64,000 bases of DNA, taken from Agrobacterium sp. RAC06. Lineage in GTDB: Bacteria > Pseudomonadota > Alphaproteobacteria > Rhizobiales > Rhizobiaceae. This document shows, one piece after another, positions 15,407-24,639 of the stretch. The notes below the pieces were generated by a model. It made no database searches and had not been told where the DNA came from. It was given only the letters and a program-made list of their open reading frames with translations. The translations under genes and the position numbers were made by a program. Every line of letters starts with the position of its first letter. Positions within the stretch are counted from its first letter, which is position 1. The stretch covers positions 3,484,001 to 3,548,000 of the forward strand of contig NZ_CP016499.1 of the NCBI RefSeq assembly GCF_001713475.1. The letters run 5' to 3'.

Positions 15407-17191
15407 TCAATGGTTGTGACGCGGAGGCGTCTTGGAAATCTGGCGGAATTCCTCTGCGTTTTTGATCGTCGCGCCATCGGCCAACTGGGTGACTGTCTGA
15501 CGATAGAGCCGCTGCCAGGGTGTCGCGTCTTTCGGCACGGGCGGAATGCCCTCGGCCTTGCGCCTTTCGATTTCCTCGTCGCCCACCAGCATGTCGCAAC
15601 ACCCCTCATTCAGGTCGATGCGGATGGTATCGCCGGTCCTGACCCAGGCCAGACCGCCGCCGGCTGCACTTTCAGGCGATGCATTGAGGATCGAGGGGCT
15701 GTCGGCCGTGCCGGACTGGCGGCCGTCGCCGATCGTCGGAAGGCTGAGGATGCCCCGCTTGATGAGGTGATCCGGCGGCTGCATGTTGACCACTTCGGCC
15801 GAACCCGGCCAGCCAAGCGGGCCTGCGCCGCGAATAACGAGAACGCAGTCCTCGTCGATCTCGAGAGCGGGGTCGTTGATGCGCTTGTGGTAGTCCTCCG
15901 AGCCGTCGAAGACGATGGCGCGGCCCTCGAAGATGCCTTCGCGGCCCTTTTCCTGCAGGTAACGCAAGCGGAAACCCTCGGAGATGACGCTCGTCTTCAT
16001 GATCGCAAAGTCGAAGAGGTTGCCCTTCAGCACCACGAAGCCGGCGCGTTCACGCATCGGTTCGTGGTAGGGCTTGATCACCTCCCGATCCGTCGCCTCC
16101 CTGCCTTGCAGGTTCTCAGCCATGGTGCGGCCGGTCACCGTGCGACAGGTCGTGTCGATCTTTCCGGCCTGCATGAGTTCCCACATGATCGCCGGTACAC
16201 CGCCGGCGCGGTGGAACCGCTCGCCGAGATAGGCGCCGGCCGGCTGTACGTTGGCGAGCAGCGGAATGTCGTAGCCGTGAACCTGCCAGTCCTCAGGCAG
16301 GAGTTCGACGCCAGCATGTTTGGCCATGGCCATCAGATGCGGCTGGGCATTGGTCGATCCGCCGATCGCCGAGTTGACCCTGATGGCATTGAGAAAGGCT
16401 TCACGGGTGAGAATGTCCGAGGGGCGGACATCCTCCAGAACGAGTTCTACCGCCCGCTTGCCGGTGCGATACGCCATCTGGCCGCGTTCGCGGTAAGCGG
16501 CGGGAATTGCGGCGCAGCCGGTGAGCGACATGCCGAGTGCCTCGGCAATCGCGTTCATGGTCGAAGCGGTGCCCATGGTGTTGCAATGGCCGGGAGAGGG
16601 GGCCGAATCGAGGGCGCGTTCGAGGAATTCCTCGCGGCTGATCTCACCGGCCGCATATTTGCGACGCGAGCGCCAGATTACCGTGCCGGAACCCACCAGT
16701 TCGCCATCATGCCAGCCGTCAAGCATCGGGCCGCCGGAGAGCACGATCGCCGGGATGTCTACCGTCGATGCAGCCATTAGGGCAGAGGGCGTGGTCTTGT
16801 CGCAGCCGGTGGTCAGCACGACGCCGTCGAAGGGATAGCCGTAGAGCAACTCGACCAGGCCGAGATAGGCAAGGTTGCGGTCAAGGGCGGCCGTCGGTCG
16901 CTTGCAGTTCTCGAACAGCGGATGCGACGGGAATTCGATCGGAATGCCGCCAGCGTCGCGGATGCCGTCGCGTACGCGTTTGGCAAGATCCAGGTGATGA
17001 CGGTTGCAGGGATTGATGTCGGAGCCCGATTGGGCGATCCCGATGATCGGCTTGCCGGAGCGCAGCTCCTCCGGCGTCGTGCCATAGTTCATGAAGCGCT
17101 CCAGATAGAGCGCGGTCATGTCGAGGTGATCTGGATTGTCGAACCAGTCCTGGGAACGGAGACGGCGTTTCGGTGTTTCAGATTCGGTCAT
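15407..17191 (-). CDS. IlvD/Edd-family dehydratase, probably for a sugar acid
   Basis: The 594-residue protein, from ATG 17191 (AAAGGTG upstream), belongs to the dihydroxy-acid / 6-phosphogluconate dehydratase family. Three cysteines placed as iron-sulfur ligands are visible: Cys62 in DINPCNRH, Cys130 in TTGCDKTTPS and Cys203 in GHCNTMG; Lys132 corresponds to the carbamylated Mg ligand. Also seen are SAIGGSTNA and the C-terminal block around INDP. Length and neighbours argue for an aldonate dehydratase (arabinonate- or xylonate-type) rather than biosynthetic IlvD. It is the last gene of a three-gene leftward operon, overlapping the preceding dehydrogenase gene by 14 bp. It would make a 2-keto-3-deoxy acid. 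Confidence 0.85.
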   Translation of the reverse strand: MTESETPKRRLRSQDWFDNPDHLDMTALYLERFMNYGTTPEELRSGKPIIGIAQSGSDINPCNRHHLDLAKRVRDGIRDAGGIPIEFPSHPLFENCKRPTAALDRNLAYLGLVELLYGYPFDGVVLTTGCDKTTPSALMAASTVDIPAIVLSGGPMLDGWHDGELVGSGTVIWRSRRKYAAGEISREEFLERALDSAPSPGHCNTMGTASTMNAIAEALGMSLTGCAAIPAAYRERGQMAYRTGKRAVELVLEDVRPSDILTREAFLNAIRVNSAIGGSTNAQPHLMAMAKHAGVELLPEDWQVHGYDIPLLANVQPAGAYLGERFHRAGGVPAIMWELMQAGKIDTTCRTVTGRTMAENLQGREATDREVIKPYHEPMRERAGFVVLKGNLFDFAIMKTSVISEGFRLRYLQEKGREGIFEGRAIVFDGSEDYHKRINDPALEIDEDCVLVIRGAGPLGWPGSAEVVNMQPPDHLIKRGILSLPTIGDGRQSGTADSPSILNASPESAAGGGLAWVRTGDTIRIDLNEGCCDMLVGDEEIERRKAEGIPPVPKDATPWQRLYRQTVTQLADGATIKNAEEFRQISKTPPRHNH

Positions 17192-18086
17192 CGGCGGCAC
17201 CTTTGCGGTGGTTGATCTTTTCCAGGTGAAGCAGAAGAGCACTGTGGTCGAGTTCGCCATTGCCGTCTGCAACAAAGGCTTCGAAGGCCTGGCGAACGTC
17301 CGCTGTCAGCGGAAGCTCAAGGCCAAAGGTCTCGGCCATGGCGGCGACGGCGTTCAGATCCTTCAACTGCAAGCGCGAGGGGCCACCCGGCTCGAAGCGC
17401 CGCTCGACCATGCGCTGGCCGTGCAATTCCAGTATGCGGCTTTCGGCGAAGCCGCCGCGGATTGCTTCGCGGAACTTCTCCCGCGACGCGCCGCCGGCTT
17501 CGACGAGCATCAGCGCCTCTGCAACGGCGCCGATGGTGATCGCGACGATCTGCTGGTTGGCGAGCTTGCAGATCTGGCCAGCACCTGATGGGCCGACATG
17601 CGTGACCCGGCCCAGCGGGGCGAAGATTTCCGCAAGGCCCTCGATGATCTCGGCATCGCCGCCCGCCATGATCGCAAGCGTGCCGGCTTCCGCCCCGACG
17701 ACGCCACCTGACACGGGTGCATCGACATGGGCGACGCCGCGATCAGCGAGGCGTTTAGCGTGATCTTTTGCAATGGGCGGTGCGATCGATGATGTGTCGA
17801 TGACGACCGTGCCCTTTTCCAGCGCTTCGGCCGTACCCTTGGTGAAAAGCACGTCCTCGACTGCGGAGCCATCCGACAGCATGGTGAAGACCACGTGGGC
17901 GCCGGCGACGGCGTCTGCCGGGCTCTCTGCAAGCCTGGCACCGGCTGCGGCCAGAGGCTCTGCCTTGCCGCTATCGCGATTCCACACCGTGACGAGGAAA
18001 CCTGCCGCAAGCAGGCGCCTGGCCATGGGCGCGCCCATCAGCCCGGTCCCTAGAAAGGCGATCTGCCTGTTTTCAGTTCCCGTCAA
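17178..18086 (-). CDS. NAD-binding 2-hydroxyacid dehydrogenase of the 3-hydroxyisobutyrate dehydrogenase family
   Basis: The 302-residue protein shows the family order: N-terminal Rossmann motif FLGTGLMGAPMARRL (about residues 10-24), substrate motif DAPVSGGVVGAEAGTLAIM (about 119-137), and the catalytic-lysine block GAGQICKLANQQ (about 166-177). Relatives are 3-hydroxyisobutyrate, tartronate semialdehyde and L-threonate dehydrogenases. Beside the DenD-like gene upstream, an LtnD-type role on a C4 or C5 sugar acid is the best inference. The start overlaps the upstream stop by 4 bp (ATGA), so translation is probably coupled. Confidence 0.85.
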   Translation of the reverse strand: MTGTENRQIAFLGTGLMGAPMARRLLAAGFLVTVWNRDSGKAEPLAAAGARLAESPADAVAGAHVVFTMLSDGSAVEDVLFTKGTAEALEKGTVVIDTSSIAPPIAKDHAKRLADRGVAHVDAPVSGGVVGAEAGTLAIMAGGDAEIIEGLAEIFAPLGRVTHVGPSGAGQICKLANQQIVAITIGAVAEALMLVEAGGASREKFREAIRGGFAESRILELHGQRMVERRFEPGGPSRLQLKDLNAVAAMAETFGLELPLTADVRQAFEAFVADGNGELDHSALLLHLEKINHRKGAADDRI

Positions 18087-19066
18087 AGCTTGCCTCCCAG
18101 TTCATCCTCGATATGCACCCGAATGATTTCATCGAAAGAGTTTTCGGCGGTAAAGCCGAGTGCGCGGGCTCGGGTTGCTTCGAAGCCCGGCGCCCAGCCG
18201 GCGCAGATGCGCATGATCATCTCGTCGGGCTCGTGGCGGATGAGCTTGACCGCTTTCTCCCCTGCCACGCGGCGCAGCGCTTCGATCTGCTCGCCAACGG
18301 TTGCGCTGAGGCCCGGCATCGACAGGTTGCGGCGTGGGCCGACCGTTTCCAGGTCGATGTTTGCGCCGTGGATGAGGAAGCCGACCGCAGATCTGGACGA
18401 GGCGTGCCAGTGGCGGACATCCTCGCCCACCGGCAAGACGGCCTCCTGGCCGACCAGCGGTTCGCGCAGGATGTTGGAGAAGAAGCCCGAGGCTGCCTTG
18501 TTCGGCTTGCCGGGGCGAATGCAGATTGTTGGCAGGCGGATGCCGATGCCGTCGAAATACCCCTTTCGGGAATAGTCCGAGAGCAGCAGTTCGCAAATCG
18601 CCTTCTGCGTGCCGTAGCTGGTAAGCGGCGTGGTGTGGAACTCGTCCGGGATCGGGTAAGGCAACGGCGCACCGACGACCGCGATCGATGAGGTGAATAC
18701 CACTCGGGGGCAATAGCCGTCAGCCATGTGGGCAAGCCGGATTGCCTCGAACAGGTAGCGGGTGCCGTCGAGGTTGATCTTGTAACCCTTTTCGAAGTCG
18801 AGTTCCGCTTCCCCTGAGACGATCGCAGCGAGATGGAAGATGACATCGGGGCGCGATGCGATCAGGCGCTCGGCAGATGCGGACTCAGACAGATCAACGG
18901 TCTCGATCGTCACCCTGCCGTCGAAGCCTGCGGGAGCATCTGCAGCCACGAGATCGGCGAGCGTCATCGCCTTGATCTGCCGTCCCTGCAGCTCTCCATC
19001 GCGTGTGAGCCGTTGCGCCAGCTTGCGTCCGACCATGCCGGCCGCGCCAATCACCAGAATATGCAT
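18083..19066 (-). CDS. denD: DenD-like SDR, D-erythronate dehydrogenase family
   Basis: From ATG 19066 (GGAGGA upstream) the protein has 327 residues. It is an extended short-chain dehydrogenase/epimerase: ILVIGAAGMVGRKLAQRL is the nucleotide-binding motif at residues 3-20, and SYGTQKAICELLL holds the YxxxK catalytic pair near residue 150. Length and sequence resemble DenD (D-erythronate dehydrogenase), which oxidises a C4 sugar acid at C2. It is the promoter-proximal gene of the denD-dehydrogenase-dehydratase operon. No OtnK-type (DUF1537) kinase of the classical erythronate pathway is present nearby, so the true substrate could differ. A regulator-type palindrome lies 79 bp upstream. Confidence 0.78.
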   Translation of the reverse strand: MHILVIGAAGMVGRKLAQRLTRDGELQGRQIKAMTLADLVAADAPAGFDGRVTIETVDLSESASAERLIASRPDVIFHLAAIVSGEAELDFEKGYKINLDGTRYLFEAIRLAHMADGYCPRVVFTSSIAVVGAPLPYPIPDEFHTTPLTSYGTQKAICELLLSDYSRKGYFDGIGIRLPTICIRPGKPNKAASGFFSNILREPLVGQEAVLPVGEDVRHWHASSRSAVGFLIHGANIDLETVGPRRNLSMPGLSATVGEQIEALRRVAGEKAVKLIRHEPDEMIMRICAGWAPGFEATRARALGFTAENSFDEIIRVHIEDELGGKL

Positions 19067-19140
19067 GTGACAAAGTCCTCCCATGTCATTCTTCGACCCT
19101 GCGCGCATCTGCACAAGGGCCTTCTTTAAAAACTATTTGT

Positions 19141-19159
19141 AAGGTTGTCTGATAACCTT
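19141..19159. promoter_or_regulatory. Putative FadR/FCD-regulator operator, divergent promoter region (site 1)
   Basis: AAGGTT at 19141-19146 and AACCTT at 19154-19159 form a palindrome whose centre contains TTGTCTGATAA (19145-19155). This differs by one base from the perfect TTGTCTGACAA found before the DMT transporter gene. It lies 79 bp before denD and 66 bp before the FAD oxidoreductase start, so one bound dimer could control both directions. Confidence 0.6.
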
Positions 19160-19220
19160 ATATCACTCTCATGGAAACCGAATTTTTGGCCCAGCTTGCG
19201 ATGGGCCGACTGGGAGACTG

Positions 19221-20687
19221 ATGATGGCCATTGAAAGCGCGATCGAGGGCAAGGATTTGTGGAGCGGGGCGGGCAACCCGGTTCCCAGCCTCATCGAGGT
19301 GCTCGGACCTGACATGGTCGTCGTCGGCGCCGAGGTCGAGCGCTACTGCCGGGATTGGCATGGGGATGTCACGACCGGCGCTGTGGCGGTTGTCCGTCCG
19401 CGAACGACTGAGGAGGTCTCGCTTGTCGTTCGAACCATCCGCTCTCTGGGGTTAGCGATCGTGCCGCAAGGCGGCAATACGGGGCTGGTTCTCGGGGGCA
19501 TTCCCGATGCACCGGCGAGCCAGGTTGTCGTCAGTCTCGAGCGCATGACGGCGATCCGCCGCATCGATGCGGATGATTTCTCGGCCGTCGTTGAGGCGGG
19601 TGTCATCCTGCAGGATTTCAAGGACAAGGTAGAGGATGCAGGGCTCTACTTCCCGCTTGCGCTCGGTGCGCAGGGTTCCTGCCGGATCGGCGGCAATGTC
19701 TCGACGAATGCGGGCGGCATCAACGTGTTGCGCTACGGTATGACGCGCGAACTCGTGCTTGGTCTCGAAGTCGTCCTGCCCGATGGCTCGATTTTCGAAG
19801 GTTTGTCCACGCTGCGCAAAGACAATCGCGGGGTCGATCTAAAGCAGTTGTTCATCGGGGCGGAGGGCACGCTTGGTATCGTCACCGCCGCTGCCTTCAA
19901 GCTTGCTCCGCCGGCTGAGAAGGTTGCGACGGCTTTGCTGGGTCTCGGAGCATTGTCGGATGCGATCACGCTCTACCGGCGTGCGCGACGAGACTGCTGC
20001 GACCTAATGTCGGCCTTCGAGTTCATGCCGCCGATCGCCTTCACCCTCGCGCAAGAAGCAATTCCTGATCTCGCCATGCCGATGAGCGCCGATTATCCGG
20101 CCTATGTGCTGCTTGAGATCTCGGGTTCCGGCCTTGTCGATATCGAAGACCTGATGCACCGCTTTCTTGAAGGCGTGCTGGAGGACGGCCTGGTGCTGGA
20201 CGGCGTCGTCGCAACGTCGCGGAGCCAGGCCCGCTCTCTCTGGCTCTTCCGCGAGGGGATGAATGAGGGGCAGGCCAAACGTGGGCCGCATCTGCGAACG
20301 GATGTGTCCGTGCCCCTGTCGCGACTTCCGGAGTTCGTTGAGCAGGCTGAAGCGGCCATCGCAGCGCGCTTGCCGGATTGCACCTGCGTTTCCTACGGTC
20401 ATGTCGGTGACGGCAATGTCCATCTCAACGTGTTGCCGCCCTCGGGTCTTTCCCGCGACGAGGTGGCCGCGAGGATCTACACGGCGAAAAATGTCGTGAA
20501 TGATGTTCTGGATGGTTTCCAAGGTTCGATCAGCGCCGAGCACGGCATCGGTCGCCTGAAGAAGCCGGACTTTCTCTCGCGTGTGCCGGCCACGCAGCTG
20601 AAACTCCTGACTGCGATCAAGCAGACCATCGATCCCTCCGGGGTCATGAACCCCGGTTGCCAATTGAATTCGAGTGCGGATTCGTGA
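19221..20687 (+). CDS. FAD-linked 2-hydroxyacid oxidoreductase (GlcD/D-lactate dehydrogenase-like)
   Basis: This 488-residue flavoprotein belongs to the vanillyl-alcohol-oxidase/GlcD family. The FAD-binding part at about residues 40-220 shows VPQGGNTGLVLGG and GGNVSTNAGGINVLRYG; the C-terminal oxidase domain ends with SAEHGIGRLKK, the usual flavin-contact motif. It probably oxidises a D-2-hydroxy acid such as glycolate, D-lactate or a longer sugar acid to the keto acid and passes electrons to a quinone or an electron-transfer protein. It faces the denD operon across a shared promoter region and is followed after 34 bp by the regulator gene, which ties it to the sugar-acid pathway. GGGAGA precedes the double ATG at 19221/19224. 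Confidence 0.87.
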   Translation: MMAIESAIEGKDLWSGAGNPVPSLIEVLGPDMVVVGAEVERYCRDWHGDVTTGAVAVVRPRTTEEVSLVVRTIRSLGLAIVPQGGNTGLVLGGIPDAPASQVVVSLERMTAIRRIDADDFSAVVEAGVILQDFKDKVEDAGLYFPLALGAQGSCRIGGNVSTNAGGINVLRYGMTRELVLGLEVVLPDGSIFEGLSTLRKDNRGVDLKQLFIGAEGTLGIVTAAAFKLAPPAEKVATALLGLGALSDAITLYRRARRDCCDLMSAFEFMPPIAFTLAQEAIPDLAMPMSADYPAYVLLEISGSGLVDIEDLMHRFLEGVLEDGLVLDGVVATSRSQARSLWLFREGMNEGQAKRGPHLRTDVSVPLSRLPEFVEQAEAAIAARLPDCTCVSYGHVGDGNVHLNVLPPSGLSRDEVAARIYTAKNVVNDVLDGFQGSISAEHGIGRLKKPDFLSRVPATQLKLLTAIKQTIDPSGVMNPGCQLNSSADS

Positions 20688-20721
20688 AATACCGGAGCAG
20701 GTGGCAAGGAGAACAGCGGGC

Positions 20722-21450
20722 ATGTCGATCGATCTCGGGCAGTTGAATTTCGGACAGATCAGGCGCAGTGAGCACCTGCCCGCCCGAATTGCCGCGCAAT
20801 TGGCCGACGAGATCAGCCAGGGACGTCTGAAGCCAGGTGAGCGATTGCCGACCGAGCATGTGCTGGCCAAGACGCTCGGCGTCAGCCGGTCTGTCGTGCG
20901 CGAGGCCATCGCGCAGTTGCGGAACGAAGGCCTGGTGGAGACCCGGCAGGGTGTCGGTGCCTTCGTCAGCGAACCTTCGGCCAGACCGATCCGTATCAAG
21001 GATGGCGAACTCTCCGAGCCTCAGAGCTTTCGCGCGCTGTTCCAGCTGCGTGTGCCACTCGAAATCGAAGCGGCGGGGCTCGCCGCCGTGCACCACACCT
21101 CGGAGGATCTTGCGAAGATCGACGAGGCGCTGTCGCGCATGACGGGGGCCGAGAAGTGGACGGAGCAGGGCATCGTCGCCGATCTCGCCTTCCACCGGGC
21201 CGTCGCCGAGGCGACACACAACGAGTATTTCGCGCTGTTCATCGGCTTCATCGCCGAGCGCATCAGCCTGGCGATCGATGCGGCACGCTCCCGCGCCGTG
21301 CTTGAGGAAATCGTTGAAGTGACCATCGCCGAACATGTCCGGCTGAGAGACGCGATCGCCAGGCGCGACGGTGCGGGCGCACGCGAGGCCATGCGCGCCC
21401 ATCTGCACGGTGCTGCAAGCCGGATCGATCTCAGCCTCGAGCAATTCTGA
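20722..21450 (+). CDS. GntR-family regulator, FadR/FCD subfamily
   Basis: The ATG at 20722 is chosen because AGGAGA precedes it by 9 bases; an in-frame start at 20674 overlaps the upstream gene and has no such site. The 242-residue protein has the GntR winged helix at about residues 25-85 (HVLAKTLGVSRSVVREAIAQ) and an all-helical FCD ligand domain at about 100-230, with metal-ligand-like Asp and His residues (DLAFHRAV, then EHVRLRDAI). Such proteins are usually repressors released by a pathway sugar acid or keto acid. Its likely operators are the TTGTC-GACAA palindromes at 19145, 21537 and 26957. Confidence 0.9.
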   Translation: MSIDLGQLNFGQIRRSEHLPARIAAQLADEISQGRLKPGERLPTEHVLAKTLGVSRSVVREAIAQLRNEGLVETRQGVGAFVSEPSARPIRIKDGELSEPQSFRALFQLRVPLEIEAAGLAAVHHTSEDLAKIDEALSRMTGAEKWTEQGIVADLAFHRAVAEATHNEYFALFIGFIAERISLAIDAARSRAVLEEIVEVTIAEHVRLRDAIARRDGAGAREAMRAHLHGAASRIDLSLEQF

Positions 21451-21536
21451 CGCGGTTCGCGCGGCGGCTTTGTCCACAAGTCTGCCGTCCGGGGTAGACA
21501 GGCGTCAAATCTGACCCTATGAATTTGCATCAAGAG

Positions 21537-21555
21537 TTGTCAGACATCCTGACAA
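21537..21555. promoter_or_regulatory. Putative FadR/FCD-regulator operator before the hydrolase-TRAP operon (site 2)
   Basis: TTGTCAG at 21537-21543 and CTGACAA at 21549-21555 form a perfect 7-bp dyad with a 5-base centre. The first 11 bases, TTGTCAGACAT, match the site-3 sequence at 9 of 11 positions. It lies 52 bp upstream of the TTG start at 21607 and directly follows the regulator gene. Confidence 0.6.
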
Positions 21556-21606
21556 TATGGCAGGCGACAGGGTCGTTCATGCCGGAGGACAAGGAGGAGG
21601 TCCGTC

Positions 21607-22776
21607 TTGCAGCGCCGTCAAAGTCTCGAATCCGTCTATATTCTGCCGGAAGATTCCTCCCAGGCTGTGCTGGTCGGCAGGGTTTGGTCTAAGGCCGCCG
21701 CGGGTCCTTGCCCGGTAATCGTGCGCCACGGCACCCTCTACGACCTGACTGGTCTTGCCTCTACGGTTTCCGCACTGTTCGAGTTTGAAGATCTCGCCGA
21801 GCGCTTGATGGCTGAGGAGAGCCTGCCTGCTCTGGGCACGCTCAACCAGTTCCTGTCCGGCGACGCCGGTCATCTGCTCGCCCCCATTGATCTTCAAGCC
21901 GTCAAGGCCGCCGGTGTCACCTTCGCAGATAGCATGCTGGAGCGGGTGATCGAGGAGCAGGCGAAGGGCGATGCCGGGCGTGCCCAGGCCATCCGCGAGA
22001 AGCTTGCACCCGTTTTGGGCGACAGCTTGCGGGGACTGGTCGCCGGCTCCGAGCAGGCGGCGAAGGTGAAAACACTGCTGCAGGACATGGGCCTCTGGTC
22101 GCAATATCTGGAGGTCGGGATCGGCCCCGACGCGGAGATCTTCACCAAGGCTCAGCCGATGTCGTCGGTCACCTGTGGCGATACTGTCGGCATTCATCCG
22201 ATTTCCCAATGGAACAATCCGGAGCCCGAAATCGTTCTTGCCGTTCGTTCCGATGGCAAGATCATCGGCGCGACGCTCGGCAACGATGTGAATCTGCGAG
22301 ATGTCGAGGGCCGGTCGGCGCTGCTCTTGGGGAAGGCGAAGGACAATAATGCATCGTGCTCGATAGGGCCCTTCGTCCGGCTTTTCCATGGCAGCTTCAC
22401 GATGGACGTGCTGCGCAAGGTTCGCGTCTCGCTGCTCGTGCGCGGCGAGGACGGCTTTGAAATGACGGGGGAAAGTCCGATGGAAGCGATCAGCCGGGCG
22501 CCTGAGAACCTTGTTGCCCAATTGCGCAACCGAAACCACCAATACCCCGATGGTGCTGTGCTGTTCCTCGGCACCATGTTCGCGCCGGTCAAGGATCGCC
22601 GTGGTGCTGGCCAAGGCTTCACGCATGAGGTTGGCGATCGCGTCGAGATTGCGACACCAACGCTTGGTCGTCTGGTCAACTGGGTCGATCGCACGGATGC
22701 CTGCCCGGAATGGACCTTCGGAACACGTGCTCTTTTCCGCAACCTGGCCCAACGCGGCCTGCTCGACAAGGCGTGA
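21607..22776 (+). CDS. Fumarylacetoacetase-family hydrolase
   Basis: A TTG start at 21607 sits behind the strong site AAGGAGGAGG (about 21591-21600). The 389-residue protein carries the C-terminal FAH fold; GIHPISQWNNPEPEIVLAV and TLGNDVNLRDVEGRSALLL are its metal-binding core (EPE- and ND-type ligands), and GAVLFLGT lies near the end. The N-terminal 150 residues are longer than in the short FAH hydrolases. Members cleave beta-diketo acids or act on 2-keto-3-deoxy sugar acids. With a dehydratase and two dehydrogenases upstream, it most likely performs the last, carbon-carbon-cleaving or hydrating step. It heads an operon with the TRAP transporter, 6 bp before dctQ. Confidence 0.83.
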   Translation: MQRRQSLESVYILPEDSSQAVLVGRVWSKAAAGPCPVIVRHGTLYDLTGLASTVSALFEFEDLAERLMAEESLPALGTLNQFLSGDAGHLLAPIDLQAVKAAGVTFADSMLERVIEEQAKGDAGRAQAIREKLAPVLGDSLRGLVAGSEQAAKVKTLLQDMGLWSQYLEVGIGPDAEIFTKAQPMSSVTCGDTVGIHPISQWNNPEPEIVLAVRSDGKIIGATLGNDVNLRDVEGRSALLLGKAKDNNASCSIGPFVRLFHGSFTMDVLRKVRVSLLVRGEDGFEMTGESPMEAISRAPENLVAQLRNRNHQYPDGAVLFLGTMFAPVKDRRGAGQGFTHEVGDRVEIATPTLGRLVNWVDRTDACPEWTFGTRALFRNLAQRGLLDKA

Positions 22777-22782
22777 GGGCGT

Positions 22783-23316
22783 ATGACCAGAATTGTCGAT
22801 CTCTTCTACAAATTCCTCGAATTGCTTCTGATCCTGCTCTTGTCGGGCATGGCGATCATGGTCTTCGTCAATGTCATTTTGCGTTACGGCTTCAACTCCG
22901 GCCTGACTGTCTCGGATGAAATGGCCCGCTATTTCTTCGTATGGTTGACCTTTGTCGGCGCGGTCGTCGGCTTTCGCGAATACGGACACATGGGCGTGGA
23001 AAGTCTGGTGGCCCTATTCGGTCGGCGCGGCCGGGTCATCTGCATGATCTTGTCCAATCTCCTCATTTTCGGCGTTTCTGCCATCTTCTTCTGGGGAACC
23101 TGGAAGCAGTTGCCGATCAATGCCAGCATGAGCGCACCCGTTACGGGACTTTCCATGGGCTGGGTGTACGGTATCGGCTTCTTCACCGGCGCCGGCTGTA
23201 GTCTGATCGCGCTCGAACGCCTTTTCCGTCTGGTCACCGGGCGTGTCACCGAAAGTGAAATCGCAGCCTTTGCAGGCGAACACCACGGCATTGAGAAGCT
23301 GGTGGAGCGCGCCTGA
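22783..23316 (+). CDS. dctQ: TRAP transporter small permease (DctQ family)
   Basis: The 177-residue protein has four membrane helices (about residues 15-36, 48-66, 87-106 and 128-148) and the DctQ motif DEMARYFFVWLTFVGA at about 47-62. It is the small inner-membrane subunit of a TRAP uptake system. The downstream dctM start overlaps its last base. Confidence 0.9.
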   Translation: MTRIVDLFYKFLELLLILLLSGMAIMVFVNVILRYGFNSGLTVSDEMARYFFVWLTFVGAVVGFREYGHMGVESLVALFGRRGRVICMILSNLLIFGVSAIFFWGTWKQLPINASMSAPVTGLSMGWVYGIGFFTGAGCSLIALERLFRLVTGRVTESEIAAFAGEHHGIEKLVERA

Positions 23317-24593
23317 TGACCCTTCTTGTCTTTATCACCTCGCTCCTCGGCGCCATGGCCATTGGCGTTCCGGTCGCCTTCGCTCTGATGTTCTGCGGCG
23401 TGACGCTCATGTGGTACATGGGCATGTTCAACAGCCAGATCATCGCGCAGAACATGATCGGGGGCGCCGACACGTTCACGCTGCTCGCCATCCCGTTCTT
23501 CGTGCTGGCCGGCGAGTTGATGAATTCCGGCGGCCTGTCGCGGCGCATCATCGAGTTTGCGATTGCCTGCGTTGGCCACATCCGTGGCGGCCTCGGTATC
23601 GTTGCCATCATGGCCGCCGTGATCATGGCCAGCATCTCAGGCTCGGCCGCTGCCGATACGGCAGCTCTGGCCGCAATCCTGATCCCGATGATGGCAAAGG
23701 CGGGATACAACGTGCCGCGCTCTGCCGGCCTCATTGCGTCCGGTGGTATCATCGCACCCGTCATCCCGCCGTCGATGGCGTTCATCGTTTTCGGTGTTGC
23801 CGCGAATGTGTCGATCACACAGCTCTTCATGGCGGGGATCGTGCCGGGCATGTTGATGGGGATCGCGCTTGTCATTGCCTGGCAGATCGTGGTTCGCAAG
23901 GACAACGTGAAGCCCTTGCCGAAAGCGCCGGCGAAAGAGCGCTTGCGAGCCACAGGGCGTGCGGCCTGGGCGCTCGGCATGCCGGTTATCATCCTGGGAG
24001 GGATCAAGGCCGGGGTGGTGACGCCTACGGAGGCGGCTGTCATTGCGGCTGCCTATGCCATGTTCGTCGGCATGGTGATCTATCGGGAACTGAAACCGAG
24101 GGATCTGCCGCGGGTCATCCTGCAGGCGGCCAAGACAACCTCGATCATCATGTTCCTGGTGTGCGCGGCCCTGGTCTCCGCCTGGTTGATCACTGCGGCC
24201 AATATTCCCGGCGAGATCACGCGCTACATCGAACCTCTGATCGATCGGCCGATGCTGCTGATGTTCGTCATCATGGCACTGGTTCTCGTCGTCGGAACCG
24301 CATTGGACCTGACACCGACCATCCTGATCCTGACACCCGTGCTGATGCCGATCATCAAGCAGGCGGGCATCGATCCGGTCTATTTCGGCGTCATGTTCAT
24401 CATGAACTGCTGCATCGGCTTGATCACGCCGCCCGTTGGCGTGGTGCTCAACGTGGTCAGCGGGGTCGGGCGCGTACCGCTCGGCAAAGTCGTGACGGGC
24501 ATTGTTCCGTTCCTGCTCGCGCAGGTGCTCGTTCTCGTATTGCTCGTCATATTTCCCGAGATCGTCATCGTGCCGGCGCAGTGGCTACGGTGA
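23316..24593 (+). CDS. dctM: TRAP transporter large permease (DctM family)
   Basis: The 425-residue protein has about 12 membrane helices and typical DctM motifs: IPFFVLAGELMNSGGLSRRI near residue 50, ISGSAAADTAALAAILIP near 108 and GLITPPVGVVLNVV near 370. It is the ion-coupled transport subunit and works with DctQ and the binding protein encoded next. The ATG at 23316 overlaps the dctQ stop. Confidence 0.93.
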   Translation: MTLLVFITSLLGAMAIGVPVAFALMFCGVTLMWYMGMFNSQIIAQNMIGGADTFTLLAIPFFVLAGELMNSGGLSRRIIEFAIACVGHIRGGLGIVAIMAAVIMASISGSAAADTAALAAILIPMMAKAGYNVPRSAGLIASGGIIAPVIPPSMAFIVFGVAANVSITQLFMAGIVPGMLMGIALVIAWQIVVRKDNVKPLPKAPAKERLRATGRAAWALGMPVIILGGIKAGVVTPTEAAVIAAAYAMFVGMVIYRELKPRDLPRVILQAAKTTSIIMFLVCAALVSAWLITAANIPGEITRYIEPLIDRPMLLMFVIMALVLVVGTALDLTPTILILTPVLMPIIKQAGIDPVYFGVMFIMNCCIGLITPPVGVVLNVVSGVGRVPLGKVVTGIVPFLLAQVLVLVLLVIFPEIVIVPAQWLR

Positions 24594-24639
24594 GGAACGA
24601 AGTTCAACCAACTCATTAAAATCCAAGGGAGGATACACC

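Noticed and set aside
15379..15470. Strong AAAGGAGG followed by a 21-codon frame, antisense to the end of the dehydratase gene
   Set aside because: Spacing to the ATG is too long, the peptide is very short, and it overlaps the well-supported IlvD/Edd gene.
23243..24619. 458-codon plus-strand frame over dctM
   Set aside because: It is the +1 shadow of dctM with His/Arg/Gly-rich composition; dctM has clear family motifs in its own frame.
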